A stretch of 49,012 nt of DNA from Vibrio sagamiensis NBRC 104589 (GCF_007990935.1 NZ_BJXJ01000032.1:1-49012), one strand, 5' to 3'; shown: positions 1-8,796, counted from the first letter of the stretch. Translations and numbers: made by a program. Notes: generated from the sequence alone by a model not told the origin.

Positions 1-155
1 CAATCGTGTTCCTTCCTAGTTATGATTCGTCGGGATCATTATTGATCTCGGCGCGCCAGAAATTGTTATTTTATGCGCCAACGCTCGTTAGCGCAATATT
101 TGGACGGCTTGATCTCACAAAAAGTCATAAACTTTTTACCGATCACTCACCCAAA
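1..155 (-). promoter_or_regulatory. fusA-tuf intercistronic region, cut at the tuf ribosome binding site
   Basis: Reading the minus strand away from fusA, the last bases before the window edge are AGGAAGGAACACGATTG: a strong Shine-Dalgarno (complement of 10-17), a short spacer and then a G that could begin a GTG codon. In gamma-proteobacteria tuf follows fusA in the str operon and often starts with GTG, so I infer that the tuf coding region begins at the first base and runs out of the window. The spacer also holds an inverted repeat, GCGCCAACG/CGTTAGCGC (75-83 and 86-94), with no T-run, so it is probably not a terminator. No other gene is visible here. Confidence 0.55.
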
Positions 156-2255
156 TTAGTAACCTCGCTCAGCCATGATAGCTTCAGCAAAGGTCTTAGG
201 CACTTCTGCATACTCATTGAATTCCATAGAGTATGATGCACGGCCTTGGGTTGCAGAACGAAGATCCGTTGCGTAACCAAACATCTCAGAAAGTGGCACT
301 TGCGCACGGATGATCTTAAGACCAGCCACACCCTCATCCATTCCTTCGATCATACCCCGACGACGGTTTAGGTCACCAACAACGTCACCCATCCAGTCTT
401 CCGGAGTGGTTACTTCAACATTCATCATTGGCTCCAGAATCACAGGTTGTGCTTCTAGTGAGCCCTTCTTGAATGCCATCGAACCAGCGATCTTGAACGC
501 CATTTCGCTTGAGTCAACATCGTGGTAAGAACCATCAAATAACGTTGCTTTAATATCTAGAACAGGATAGCCCGCTAGAACACCGCTATTCATTTGTTCT
601 TCGATACCTTTCGATACCGAGCTGATGTATTCCTTAGGAACCACACCGCCCACGATTTCGTCTACGAATACAAAACCTTCACCAGGTTCTGAAGGTTCAA
701 GTTTGATCCATACATGACCGTATTGACCACGACCACCAGATTGACGAACGAACTTACCTTCCACTTCCGCTGAACCACGAATGGTCTCACGGTAAGCAAC
801 CTGAGGTTTTCCAACGTTGCAATCAACGCTGAATTCACGCTTCATACGGTCGACGATGATATCGAGGTGAAGTTCACCCATACCAGAGATCAAAGTTTGA
901 CCTGTTTCATCATCCGTTTCCACGCGGAATGATGGATCTTCCGCAGCTAATTTGCCTAGCGCAATACCCATTTTTTCTTGGTCTGCTTGAGAACGAGGTT
1001 CTACAGCGATCTGAATAACTGGATCAGGAAACTCCATGCGCTCCAGAATCACTTTATGGTTCTGATCACATAGAGTATCACCTGTCGTTACGTCTTTCAG
1101 ACCAATCGCAGCAGCGATGTCGCCAGCACGAACTTCTTTTACTTCTTCACGTTTGTTTGCATGCATCTGTACGATACGACCGAAGCGCTCTTTTTTCTCT
1201 TTTACAGAGTTGTAAACAGCATCACCTGAATTTACAACTCCAGAGTAAACACGCATAAAGGTTAGCGTCCCTACAAATGGGTCCGTTGCAATTTTGAACG
1301 CGAGAGCAGAAAAGGGTTCAGAATCATCAGCGTGACGCTCGACTTCATTCTCTTTTTCATCGATACCTTTAATTGCTGGTACATCGATTGGTGATGGCAA
1401 GAATTCAATTACTGCATCCAGTACTGCTTGCACACCTTTGTTTTTAAACGCGCTACCACAAGTGGCCAGTACGATTTCATTGTTCAATGTACGAGTTCGT
1501 AGAGCTTGTTTGATCTCAACCTCAGACAATTCACCTTCTTCAAGGTACTTGTCCATCAGCTCTTCTGTTGCTTCAGCAGCCGCTTCCACAAGGTTGTTAC
1601 GCCACTTCTCAGCTAGCTCTTGCATATCAGCTGGGATATCGTCGTATGTAAATGACATACCTTGATCCGCTGGATTCCAGTTGATCATCTTCATCTTGAT
1701 CAGATCGATGACCCCTTGGAAATCATCTTCAGCTCCAACATTAAGTTGAATTGGAACTGGGTTCGCCCCAAGACGGCTTTTTATTTGATCAACAACACGC
1801 AAGAAATCAGCTCCAGCACGGTCCATTTTATTGACAAATACCATGCGTGGAACATTGTATTTATCAGCTTGGCGCCATACTGTTTCAGATTGAGGTTCAA
1901 CACCAGATGAACCACAGAATACGACAACTGCACCATCCAGCACGCGTAGTGAACGCTCTACTTCGATAGTAAAATCTACGTGTCCAGGAGTATCAATGAT
2001 GTTTACGCGGTGCTCTTGGAATTGTGCTTCCATACCACGCCAGAAGGTAGTAGTCGCTGCAGAAGTGATTGTAATACCACGTTCTTGCTCTTGCTCCATC
2101 CAGTCCATGGTTGCTGCGCCATCGTGAACTTCACCGATTTTATGAGACAGACCAGTGTAGAACAAAATACGCTCAGTTGTCGTTGTTTTACCTGCATCTA
2201 CATGAGCACAAATACCGATATTACGGTAACGCTCAATGGGAGTTTTGCGAGCCAC
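156..2255 (-). CDS. fusA: Translation elongation factor G (EF-G)
   Basis: EF-G is the cytoplasmic GTPase that drives ribosomal translocation and, with RRF, ribosome recycling. The 699-residue product is close to the E. coli length (704). The GTPase motifs are all visible: the P-loop AHVDAGKT at residues 17-24, DTPGH at 88-92 and NKMD at 142-145, followed by the conserved domains II-V. The start is GTG (2253-2255), preceded by GAGGA on the minus strand; starting there gives the standard N-terminus [10 protein letters not shown]. It is the third gene of the str operon after rpsL and rpsG. The 139 nt between rpsG and fusA carry two strong hairpins, described separately. Vibrios can carry a second fusA elsewhere; this is the str operon copy. 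Confidence 0.98.
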   Translation of the reverse strand: MARKTPIERYRNIGICAHVDAGKTTTTERILFYTGLSHKIGEVHDGAATMDWMEQEQERGITITSAATTTFWRGMEAQFQEHRVNIIDTPGHVDFTIEVERSLRVLDGAVVVFCGSSGVEPQSETVWRQADKYNVPRMVFVNKMDRAGADFLRVVDQIKSRLGANPVPIQLNVGAEDDFQGVIDLIKMKMINWNPADQGMSFTYDDIPADMQELAEKWRNNLVEAAAEATEELMDKYLEEGELSEVEIKQALRTRTLNNEIVLATCGSAFKNKGVQAVLDAVIEFLPSPIDVPAIKGIDEKENEVERHADDSEPFSALAFKIATDPFVGTLTFMRVYSGVVNSGDAVYNSVKEKKERFGRIVQMHANKREEVKEVRAGDIAAAIGLKDVTTGDTLCDQNHKVILERMEFPDPVIQIAVEPRSQADQEKMGIALGKLAAEDPSFRVETDDETGQTLISGMGELHLDIIVDRMKREFSVDCNVGKPQVAYRETIRGSAEVEGKFVRQSGGRGQYGHVWIKLEPSEPGEGFVFVDEIVGGVVPKEYISSVSKGIEEQMNSGVLAGYPVLDIKATLFDGSYHDVDSSEMAFKIAGSMAFKKGSLEAQPVILEPMMNVEVTTPEDWMGDVVGDLNRRRGMIEGMDEGVAGLKIIRAQVPLSEMFGYATDLRSATQGRASYSMEFNEYAEVPKTFAEAIMAERGY

Positions 2256-2284
2256 GATTAAATCCTCTTAAACTTAGGGACAGG

Positions 2285-2335
2285 GACTATTGCTATATAG
2301 TAAAAATATTAAACTCTATATATAGCAATAGTTCC
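2285..2335 (-). promoter_or_regulatory. Long AT-rich hairpin just upstream of fusA
   Basis: CTATTGCTATATA (2287-2299) is perfectly complementary to TATATAGCAATAG (2319-2331), a 13-bp stem enclosing a 19-nt AT-rich loop; GGA/TCC extends the base across a one-base bulge. It ends about 15-20 nt before the fusA Shine-Dalgarno. It has no trailing T-run, so an mRNA structure (translation control, processing or stability) is more likely than a terminator. No known family was recognised. Confidence 0.6.
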
Positions 2336-2360
2336 TAGCATAGGCATAGGAACTTGAGAA

Positions 2361-2384
2361 GTGCTGCAAGGAACCTTGCAGCAC
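2361..2384 (-). promoter_or_regulatory. Perfect 10-bp hairpin in the rpsG-fusA spacer
   Basis: GTGCTGCAAG (2361-2370) and CTTGCAGCAC (2375-2384) form a perfect 10-bp stem with a four-base loop, starting about 10 nt after the rpsG stop codon. No U-run follows on the minus strand, so it is not a canonical Rho-independent terminator. It may protect the rpsG 3' end or partly reduce readthrough into fusA. The well-known S7 autoregulatory site of E. coli lies between rpsL and rpsG, so this is a different position. Confidence 0.65.
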
Positions 2385-2394
2385 TGAAAAGGTA

Positions 2395-2865
2395 TTACCA
2401 GCGGTAATGTGCAAACGCTTTGTTTGCTTCTGCCATACGGTGAACGTCTTCACGTTTCTTAACAGCAGTACCTTTGTTCTCAGACGCGTCTAGCATTTCA
2501 GCGGCTAGGCGTTGAGCCATAGATTTTTCACCACGCTTACGCGCAGCTTCAACCAACCAACGCATAGCAAGTGCGTTACGGCGAACCGGACGTACTTCTA
2601 CAGGAACTTGGTAAGTTGAACCACCTACACGGCGAGATTTAACTTCTACCGCTGGGCGAACATTTTCAAGAGCTTCTTCAAAAATAGCTAAGTGGTCTTT
2701 ACCAGACTTATCAGCCATTGAGTCTAGTGCAGTGTAAACAATTTTTTCTGCAGTAGATTTTTTTCCGTCAACCATTAGGATGTTAACGAATTTTGCCAGC
2801 AGTTCAGATTTGAACTTAGGATCTGGAAGGATCTTACGCTGACCAATAACGCGACGACGTGGCAT
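2395..2865 (-). CDS. rpsG: 30S ribosomal protein S7
   Basis: Ribosomal protein S7 is a primary binder of the 3' major domain of 16S rRNA and nucleates assembly of the 30S head. The 156-residue product starts [16 protein letters not shown] and shows the typical family sequence through to its C-terminal AHYRW. The ATG (2863-2865) has a good GGAG ribosome binding site. It is the middle gene of the str operon (rpsL-rpsG-fusA). In E. coli S7 represses its own translation by binding the rpsL-rpsG junction; the equivalent 115-nt spacer here (2866-2980) is AT-rich with small inverted repeats, but I cannot identify the binding structure with confidence. Confidence 0.98.
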   Translation of the reverse strand: MPRRRVIGQRKILPDPKFKSELLAKFVNILMVDGKKSTAEKIVYTALDSMADKSGKDHLAIFEEALENVRPAVEVKSRRVGGSTYQVPVEVRPVRRNALAMRWLVEAARKRGEKSMAQRLAAEMLDASENKGTAVKKREDVHRMAEANKAFAHYRW

Positions 2866-2980
2866 GGATTTATCTCCGTAGTCTTATTCTTCAGGTTATC
2901 CAAAACTTTTCAGTTTCTTCAAAAATTAAAATTTAATTTTAGTGTTTGGCCTTACTTAACGCTTCTTAACAAGAAGAGCA

Positions 2981-3358
<378 letters not shown>

Positions 3359-3435
3359 CTAGCTCCTGAATTTACTTGAAAGTAAGCTTTGTGAAAAATC
3401 TATCCCTAATCTACTATTGCAGTCAGGGACGCAAA

Positions 3436-3464
3436 ATTCTATGCAGCAGTGGGAGGTGTGTCAA
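3436..3464 (-). promoter_or_regulatory. Sigma-70 promoter of the str operon
   Basis: On the minus strand TTGACA (3459-3464) is followed by exactly 17 nt and then TAGAAT (3436-3441). This is a perfect -35 and a five-of-six -10 at ideal spacing, about 80 nt before the rpsL start. A GC-containing stretch (GCGTCCCTGA) follows the -10, reminiscent of the GC-rich discriminators of stringently controlled promoters. The promoter separates the str operon from tusB, although readthrough from tusDCB is possible because no terminator is seen between them. Confidence 0.85.
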
Positions 3465-3534
3465 GAAATATACGAATCTTTTTTGTTCAATTAGGCGAAT
3501 TGGCACTAAAAGCTAACTTAACTTCATCAAACAT

Positions 3535-3810
3535 TCAGTTCCAAGTGAGTGAGTTTGCTTGTTTCACTGTTAATTCAACGAACCCTTGGTAATTGATTAT
3601 CGATACTGCTGGGCTAGTGTAACGCTGAATACCACGTGCTTCGATATCACTTTGTAAAGCATAAGTTGAGAGCCCCTGAAGTAAATGAAAAAGTGAGTGT
3701 TTTGGATTAACAACATATACCGCATCTTCAATCAACAATACTTCATCATCTTCAGCATACAAAGCGATAGCTTCTTTTAGTGCCGCTACGGATTTAATGA
3801 TATGTAACAT
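3535..3810 (-). CDS. tusB: Sulfurtransferase complex subunit TusB
   Basis: TusB (DsrH family) is part of the cytoplasmic TusBCD hexamer, which relays persulfide sulfur from TusA to TusE and on to MnmA for the 2-thiolation of the wobble uridine in tRNA-Lys, -Glu and -Gln. The 91-residue product begins MLHIIKSVAALKEAI, typical for the family. I chose the ATG at 3808-3810 over the longer open frame because it has a GAGGAAA ribosome binding site and gives the usual length. It lies 7 nt after tusC and is the last gene of yheO-tusD-tusC-tusB. Confidence 0.93.
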   Translation of the reverse strand: MLHIIKSVAALKEAIALYAEDDEVLLIEDAVYVVNPKHSLFHLLQGLSTYALQSDIEARGIQRYTSPAVSIINYQGFVELTVKQANSLTWN

Positions 3811-3817
3811 GCTTTCC

Positions 3818-4174
3818 TCAAAATGATAGAACCTTACCCGCCTGATGTAGTTGTACTTTGAATTGCTCTTGATTGAGCTTAATTGCATCAATCACGAAAT
3901 CCGCTTGTGCTAAACCCCGCTCTGCTAACGATGTCGCGCAGACAAATACTTGCTCTATGCCATATAAGTCAAAAAGCTTCAGCATTGGTGCATAATCCTT
4001 ACTCAGAATATCGCTTGGATCTTGACCATGCAGTAGTTGATAAACGCCATCCCCAACAAACATAACGGTAATATCTTCGCAATAAGCAGAGGCCGCCAGC
4101 AGCGCATCAACACCTTCACGTCCAGCTGCACTACTGTGTGGGGCTGTGCGGAATAAATAAGTTAATTGACTCAA
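3818..4174 (-). CDS. tusC: Sulfurtransferase complex subunit TusC
   Basis: TusC (DsrF-like) is the second subunit of the TusBCD sulfur-relay complex for tRNA 2-thiouridine synthesis. The 118-residue product matches the family and begins with the first beta strand [20 protein letters not shown]. The start codon is TTG (4172-4174), which overlaps the TGA of tusD in the sequence TTTTGAGT, so translation is probably coupled by reinitiation. No in-frame ATG or GTG upstream of the conserved strand gives a better choice. Context and length make the assignment firm; the start is the only uncertain point. Confidence 0.92.
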   Translation of the reverse strand: MSQLTYLFRTAPHSSAAGREGVDALLAASAYCEDITVMFVGDGVYQLLHGQDPSDILSKDYAPMLKLFDLYGIEQVFVCATSLAERGLAQADFVIDAIKLNQEQFKVQLHQAGKVLSF

Positions 4175-4563
4175 AATTGCACTACTCTATCTTGTGTTAA
4201 CATGGTTTCTGCCAAACTGCCTAATCCAGCTTGCTCAAAACCTTGTGCTAGATTGTGCTGTGTCAGCGCATGTTGGTTGGCTTCATCTTGACTAATAATT
4301 CCACGGCGCAGGGCTGCAGCTACACAGGTTTCAAGACGCACTTCATACTGCGTTGCCAACGTTTGCCATGCTTTATTAAGGTCAAATTCATCATTTGCTG
4401 GAACGCTTAATGCTGTACCATTATTCACTCCATCTTGGTAAAAAAACACACTGACCAAAGAATGCCCCTGATCAATTAATGCTTGAGCAAATTGATAAGC
4501 ACTGCGCGCGGCCTGACTGCCATAAATAGGCCCATTAACGACAAGAGTGTAGGTTAAACTCAT
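4171..4563 (-). CDS. tusD: Sulfurtransferase complex subunit TusD
   Basis: TusD (DsrE-like) carries the active-site cysteine that accepts the persulfide in the TusBCD complex. The 130-residue protein has the expected cysteine at position 80 in the conserved segment [14 protein letters not shown]. The ATG (4561-4563) overlaps the TGA of the preceding yheO-like gene as ATGA, so the two are translationally coupled. Its 3' end overlaps the TTG start of tusC. Order and spacing are the same as in the E. coli yheO-tusDCB operon. Confidence 0.95.
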   Translation of the reverse strand: MSLTYTLVVNGPIYGSQAARSAYQFAQALIDQGHSLVSVFFYQDGVNNGTALSVPANDEFDLNKAWQTLATQYEVRLETCVAAALRRGIISQDEANQHALTQHNLAQGFEQAGLGSLAETMLTQDRVVQF

Positions 4564-5282
4564 TCCAATTCATCCTCAGTTTTGCGTTGACGAATATAGA
4601 GATATACCGTGTGCTTGGAAATATTGAGCCTATCAGCAACACGGTTAATCGCGTCTTTGATATCAAAAATACCTTTATCATAGAGCTCCATGACTATTTG
4701 TCGGTTCTTAGTGTTATTAGAAACCGATTTATCAGCATTGATTTCTTCAATGGTACGCTCAACAGTTTGGTCGACCAATTCTTCCACATCGCTAGCAAAG
4801 TTAACGGAAGAAGCCGCTTCTTTGGCCTCTTGAGTCGGCATAAAGGATTGCAAAACTTGAGAAAATGGAGCATCAAGATTAACGTTTACACACAGTAAGC
4901 CGATAACACGATTCTCACCATTACGGATAGCGACAGTGATTGATTTCATCAAAACACCGCCTTTTGCTCGCGTGAAATAAGAACGAGAAAAATTGCGTTC
5001 TGAGCCCTCAATATCTTTCAACATTTTCAAAGCTAAATCAGTAATCGGTGACCCGACTTGGCGGCCAGTATTTTCACCATTTGCAATCTTAATCGCTGAA
5101 GTGTTTAAATCTTCCAATGAGTGAAGAACAATTTCACAAAATGGACCAATTAAGCTGGCAATACCATCTACAACGGCCTCATATGATCTCAAGATGATTT
5201 TATCGTGTTCAGTAAAGGGCATCACATGAACCGATTCCATTTCTAACAGCATTTCCGCATTAAGTATTTCTGTAGTAGTCAT
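4560..5282 (-). CDS. yheO: YheO-like PAS and helix-turn-helix transcriptional regulator
   Basis: A 240-residue putative DNA-binding regulator. Residues of roughly 20-135 fit the YheO-like PAS domain, with the conserved segment [14 protein letters not shown] and a later core [20 protein letters not shown]. The C-terminus, about 195-238, is a YheO-type helix-turn-helix containing [20 protein letters not shown]. The ligand and target are not known to me. It is the first gene of the yheO-tusDCB unit and overlaps tusD by ATGA, which suggests it is made together with the sulfur-relay proteins. The ATG (5280-5282) has a close AAGG ribosome binding site. Confidence 0.9.
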   Translation of the reverse strand: MTTTEILNAEMLLEMESVHVMPFTEHDKIILRSYEAVVDGIASLIGPFCEIVLHSLEDLNTSAIKIANGENTGRQVGSPITDLALKMLKDIEGSERNFSRSYFTRAKGGVLMKSITVAIRNGENRVIGLLCVNVNLDAPFSQVLQSFMPTQEAKEAASSVNFASDVEELVDQTVERTIEEINADKSVSNNTKNRQIVMELYDKGIFDIKDAINRVADRLNISKHTVYLYIRQRKTEDELE

Positions 5283-5445
5283 AAGCCTTGGAACGATAAA
5301 TCAACAAATTGATGTAAGTTTATCAGAAAGTTTGAACCGCAACCTAGAGCTGTTCACCTTTCATAGCTAAATTTTATTGACGTTACAAGTTGTTTATCTG
5401 AATTAGAAATATCAACCTCTAGGTTAAATTCATGAACCAGAAAGT

Positions 5446-5471
5446 AAAAAAAGGCCCGATAAACGGGCCTT
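5446..5471 (-). terminator. Rho-independent terminator of fkpA
   Basis: AAGGCCCG (5451-5458) pairs with CGGGCCTT (5464-5471) around a five-base loop. On the minus strand the stem is followed by seven T residues (complement of 5446-5452). It lies 24 nt after the fkpA stop and separates fkpA from the yheO operon. The remaining 5283-5445 upstream of yheO should hold its promoter, but I see no convincing -35/-10 pair. Confidence 0.9.
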
Positions 5472-5494
5472 ACTCTCGAGCCTTATTGGACTGA

Positions 5495-6289
5495 TTATTT
5501 AGTCGCTGCTTCTGATTTTTCTTCAGGCTTCTCAATTTTAAGTAGCTCAACTTCAAATACTAACGTTGAGTTTGCAGGAATGCTTGGTGTGTCTTGTTCA
5601 CCATAAGCAAGTTCTGGCGGGATAACAAATTTGAACTTAGAACCTACAGGCATTAGCTGAACACCTTCAGTCCAACCTGGGATTACGCGGTTTAACGGGA
5701 AAGTTGCAGGTTCACCACGATCATAAGAGCTATCAAACTGAGTGCCATCTGTCAGAGTACCTTTGTAGTGTACTTGAACAGTATCAGTTTCTTTTGGTTT
5801 CTCACCTTCGGTAGGAGTTTCAATTATGTATAGAAGACCAGATTCAGTCTTCATCACGCCTTCTTGTTTCTCGAAATCAGCACGGAAGTCATCACCTGCT
5901 TTTTTAGCTTCAGCTGATTTTTCAGCTGCTTGCTTTTGCATTTTCTCAGAAACACGCTTATCAAGTGCTTCTAGTGTTGCGCGTGTTTCTTCTTCATTCA
6001 ATGCTGCTTTATTTTGGAAAACATCATCAATACCTTGCAGTACCAGCTCTTTGTTAAGATCGATACCGATTTCACTTGGCTTCTCGATGCTAGCACTTAG
6101 GTAGTTAGCAAAAGAAACACCAATTGCATATGCTGCTTTATCGTCTTCAGTTTTCAGTTCAACAGTGCTCGCTGCTGTTTGTGTTTGTTCTGTTTGAGTC
6201 GTTGCTGCTGGTTTTGCTTCTTCTTTCTGGCAGCCTACTGCTAGCATGACAGTTGCAGCAAGTAAAGACACTTTAAACACTGATTTCAT
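5495..6289 (-). CDS. fkpA: FKBP-type peptidyl-prolyl isomerase, FkpA/Mip family, predicted lipoprotein
   Basis: FkpA is an envelope peptidyl-prolyl cis/trans isomerase and chaperone. The 264-residue product has a helical FKBP N-terminal dimerisation domain at about 45-150 and a C-terminal FKBP domain at about 160-252 with the core motifs VHYKGTL, FDSS, VIPGW (Trp206) and LAYGE. The N-terminus [20 protein letters not shown] ends in a lipobox (LAVGC, Cys20) with Gln at +2, which predicts a lipoprotein sorted to the outer membrane; E. coli FkpA is soluble in the periplasm. Residues 21-45 form an Ala/Thr/Gln-rich linker. Gene position next to slyX and yheO matches E. coli, so fkpA is the likely symbol. 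Confidence 0.9.
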   Translation of the reverse strand: MKSVFKVSLLAATVMLAVGCQKEEAKPAATTQTEQTQTAASTVELKTEDDKAAYAIGVSFANYLSASIEKPSEIGIDLNKELVLQGIDDVFQNKAALNEEETRATLEALDKRVSEKMQKQAAEKSAEAKKAGDDFRADFEKQEGVMKTESGLLYIIETPTEGEKPKETDTVQVHYKGTLTDGTQFDSSYDRGEPATFPLNRVIPGWTEGVQLMPVGSKFKFVIPPELAYGEQDTPSIPANSTLVFEVELLKIEKPEEKSEAATK

Positions 6290-6302
6290 TCAATTCTCCC
6301 AA

Positions 6303-6329
6303 TAATGGTCACGGCCATTAGTTATTATA
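6303..6329 (-). promoter_or_regulatory. Candidate fkpA -10 element with inverted repeat at the start site
   Basis: On the minus strand a perfect TATAAT (6324-6329) lies 35-40 nt before the fkpA ATG. No good -35 is seen at 17 nt. Immediately downstream, where transcription would begin, is the inverted repeat TAATGG-N6-CCATTA (6303-6320). The repeat could be an operator or a hairpin at the 5' end of the mRNA. Confidence 0.4.
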
Positions 6330-6416
6330 CACAAATCTCACTTGAGACTAGTGAAGATAGTTTATATCAATATACTAGGTATATGTCTTAAGACACAAAC
6401 CGGATTATTAGATGTG

Positions 6417-7403
6417 ATGCAAAAAATTTCTCATTTATTCCTATATTTGATGATCACTAGCACCTTAAACGGTTGCTTCTTCAACAATAAGGAAGTTCAG
6501 CGCTGGTCACTTGAACCGCAAGGTTCTACCAGTTTTGCTCTCAGCCGAGATGGCCGTTTCGCCCTGCTGTACTCTAAAGAGAATAACTTAATCATGTGGG
6601 ATTTACAGCAAAAACAACAACTCGCAAAACTAGGAGAGCTCGATCAAGTCTCCAGTATTGTCACACACATCCGCATCTCAGACGATGGACGATACGCAGT
6701 AACAGCAAGCCAAATAAACTTTGCAGTTTGGGATCTTGGCTGGACACAGTCTAAAGGGCTTTGGTCAATTTCAGATGCATTAATTAGAGATATTGACATT
6801 GCCAATCATGGCCAACAAGTGCTGCTAGGGCTTTCCAACAATAAAGCAATCTACGTCAACTTAGTCACCGGCAGGCGCCTAGAGTTCCTTGCTCACCAAG
6901 AAAAAATTAATTCTGTGGCAATTTCACCTAATGGACAATTTGCATTAACAGGAAGTAATGATTACAAAGCTTATCTATGGGATACGCAAACTGGACAAAT
7001 CTTACGTACCTTTGATCATAAACAACGTGTTGTTAGAGTAGCTCTTCAACGTGACGGTAAACTTGCCTTCACATCCGATGGGGGTAATCAGGCGGTTATA
7101 TGGGATTTAACCACTGGGAAAAAACTCAGTGAGTTAGTGAGTTGGTCGCGCCAATTAATTTTTTCTACCGCTCGATTTTCAGACGACGGCCATCAACTTA
7201 TCACTGGAACACCTTCCGGCCGAGCCATGGTATGGGATACTGCCACTGGCAAACAAATAGCCTCATTTAATGTTGAGCCTAAAAAAGATACCCGTCCTCC
7301 TCGCGCCGTGGTGTATGATGCAGTATTTGACTCAAAGCAACGTGTTATTACCGCAACTTCTGCAGGCATTGCGCAAGCTTGGCAACTAGAGAATGGCTCA
7401 TGA
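6417..7403 (+). CDS. WD40-repeat lipoprotein of unknown function
   Basis: A 328-residue protein with a lipoprotein signal: MQKISHLFLYLMITSTLNGC ends in a lipobox with Cys20. The mature part looks like a single WD40 beta-propeller; repeat ends such as LIMWDL, FAVWDL, AYLWDT, AVIWDL, AMVWDT and AQAWQL suggest about seven blades. I chose the ATG at 6417 over the longer open frame because it places the signal peptide at the N-terminus; the ribosome binding site is weak. The stop overlaps the slyX start as ATGA. It is divergent from fkpA. The function is unknown; WD40 propellers usually scaffold protein contacts, so a role in envelope assembly is conceivable but not shown. Confidence 0.85.
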   Translation: MQKISHLFLYLMITSTLNGCFFNNKEVQRWSLEPQGSTSFALSRDGRFALLYSKENNLIMWDLQQKQQLAKLGELDQVSSIVTHIRISDDGRYAVTASQINFAVWDLGWTQSKGLWSISDALIRDIDIANHGQQVLLGLSNNKAIYVNLVTGRRLEFLAHQEKINSVAISPNGQFALTGSNDYKAYLWDTQTGQILRTFDHKQRVVRVALQRDGKLAFTSDGGNQAVIWDLTTGKKLSELVSWSRQLIFSTARFSDDGHQLITGTPSGRAMVWDTATGKQIASFNVEPKKDTRPPRAVVYDAVFDSKQRVITATSAGIAQAWQLENGS

Positions 7404-7627
7404 CAGAAAAAATCATTCAGCAATTAGAAGGACGCATTAATGACTTAGAATGTCAGATTGCGTTCCAAGAGCAAACCATTGAAGAGCTCAATAGCGCGTT
7501 GACCCAACAGCAGTTGCAGTTGGTTAAGGTGCAAGATCAAATGAAATATGTTGTTGGTAAAGTAAAAAACATTGATACCTCTAATGTCTCAGACCCAAGT
7601 AAAGAGCCGCCCCCTCCTCATTATTAA
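7400..7627 (+). CDS. slyX: SlyX family protein
   Basis: A 75-residue, highly charged, heptad-rich protein (MTEKIIQQLEGRINDLEC followed by alternating Glu/Gln/Leu), predicted to be a short coiled coil with a proline-rich C-terminus ending PPPPHY. Length and sequence fit the SlyX family (72 residues in E. coli), whose function is not established. The ATG (7400-7402) overlaps the stop of the WD40 lipoprotein gene as ATGA, so its synthesis is probably coupled to it. In E. coli slyX lies between slyD and fkpA; here an asparaginase-like gene separates it from slyD. Confidence 0.9.
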   Translation: MTEKIIQQLEGRINDLECQIAFQEQTIEELNSALTQQQLQLVKVQDQMKYVVGKVKNIDTSNVSDPSKEPPPPHY

Positions 7628-7662
7628 TAGACCCGCATTATAAACAAAATTATTTAAAGTAA

Positions 7663-7687
7663 CTGCCCGCAAACTCTTACCGGGCAG
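7663..7687 (-). terminator. Possible terminator of the asparaginase-like gene
   Basis: CTGCCCG (7663-7669) pairs with CGGGCAG (7681-7687) around an 11-base loop that contains the stop codon of the minus-strand gene. The minus strand continues into a T-rich but interrupted stretch, so termination may be weak. It also lies about 35 nt beyond the slyX stop on the plus strand. Confidence 0.4.
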
Positions 7688-8612
7688 CTTCAACCGCCAA
7701 GCTTAATTCACCTTGCACATTAATCGCTGCTCGAAACATAGCAAGGCTTTTATTACAAAAATGGACATTCCCTTTATCATCAATAGCGGTCAAGCCCACT
7801 TTATCTTCGTCTAAGAGCAAATTCTCATCAATAACCCTAGTACAAGCTGCCTGAAGATCTTCTGATAAATACTTCATTCTTGCAATGACTTCGCCTGCCA
7901 TTCCTTGCCCGAAAAAGCCTACATCTCCACCAACAAATGATACTGCTGCAATGCCATTTTCAGCCGCAATACTGCGCCCAATTATGACCGTATCGCTCAC
8001 TTGCCCACACAATTTATTGGCAGCACCACCACCACTGGTGGCTGCAGCCAAACTACCATGTTGGTCCAAAGCAATCGCACCAACATTACCAAGATTATAT
8101 CCATCAAAATAAGCGACTTCTAGAGGTCGGCTTTCCTTTATAGACATCAATTGTTCATAGCGGTGGTCCGTAAAAAAATAATCTTGTTCGATGTATTGAT
8201 GACCTTGATAGCAGGCGAATCGCTCTGCACCTTCACCAACCAATAACTCATTCGGTTTATGCTTCATAACATCTAGTGCAAGCAAAATTGGGTTTTTGAC
8301 ATGTCTAACACATGCCACAGCACCAGAGTCTCTTTGTTTACCATCGATAATGGCAGCCTCAAGTTCAATCATTTCATTAAAGGTAAGTACTGCTCCTTTT
8401 CCTGCATTGAAATGAGGGTAATCCTCAAATATTTTAACCGCTTGAGCGACTGCTTCTGTGGCATTACCGCCTTTTATTAAAACTTGATGTCCCGCCCTAG
8501 CTGCCATTTCAAGAGCATTCAATATCATTTGTTTGTGCTGTTTGTTTTGTTCTATTTTCCAGACAGCATTAATACCACCATGAATTGCAATTGAGAAAGG
8601 TTGATGCCGCAT
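7677..8612 (-). CDS. Plant-type asparaginase/isoaspartyl peptidase homologue lacking catalytic residues
   Basis: A 311-residue full-length relative of the Ntn-hydrolase type-2 asparaginases (E. coli IaaA). The N-terminal half is typical: IAIHGG at 8-13, GGNATEAV at 48-55, FNAGKGAVLT at 68-77 and ELEAAIIDG at 83-91. The beta subunit of active enzymes starts with a threonine in GTVGAVALD; here the text is GNVGAIALD with Asn176 (codon AAT, 8085-8087). By gap-free alignment to remembered IaaA, Thr197 becomes Gly194, Arg207 becomes Gln204 and Thr230 becomes Val227, while Asp210 is kept as Asp207. Autocleavage and hydrolysis by the usual mechanism look impossible. There is no frameshift or stop, so it is probably a maintained pseudoenzyme and not a decaying gene. 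It lies convergent to slyX and downstream of slyD, which has its own terminator. Confidence 0.85.
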   Translation of the reverse strand: MRHQPFSIAIHGGINAVWKIEQNKQHKQMILNALEMAARAGHQVLIKGGNATEAVAQAVKIFEDYPHFNAGKGAVLTFNEMIELEAAIIDGKQRDSGAVACVRHVKNPILLALDVMKHKPNELLVGEGAERFACYQGHQYIEQDYFFTDHRYEQLMSIKESRPLEVAYFDGYNLGNVGAIALDQHGSLAAATSGGGAANKLCGQVSDTVIIGRSIAAENGIAAVSFVGGDVGFFGQGMAGEVIARMKYLSEDLQAACTRVIDENLLLDEDKVGLTAIDDKGNVHFCNKSLAMFRAAINVQGELSLAVEAAR

Positions 8613-8720
8613 ATTTCCACCTAATGATCTTTGTTAGTAACTTTGGAGTTTTGATTTTCCTCTTCTTTCTACTCAACCTATCATTATTGACTGAATTTGA
8701 TTTGTGATAGCTTTAACAAT

Positions 8721-8753
8721 AAAAAGCGCAAGTTGAGAATTCAACTTGCGCTT
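8721..8753 (-). terminator. Rho-independent terminator of slyD
   Basis: AAGCGCAAGTTGA (8724-8736) and TCAACTTGCGCTT (8741-8753) form a perfect 13-bp stem with a four-base loop, followed on the minus strand by five T residues. It begins about 45 nt after the slyD stop. The rest of 8613-8720 should hold the asparaginase-like gene promoter; none stands out. Confidence 0.9.
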
Positions 8754-8796
8754 GGCGGTCAATGATTTAATTTATCATTTAACTTACGAGATAGAC

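Noticed and set aside
75..94. Inverted repeat with YAAC/GTTR ends considered as an integron attC site
   Set aside because: The two arms are separated by only two bases, far shorter than any attC, the box sequences do not fit, and the region is a fusA-tuf spacer.
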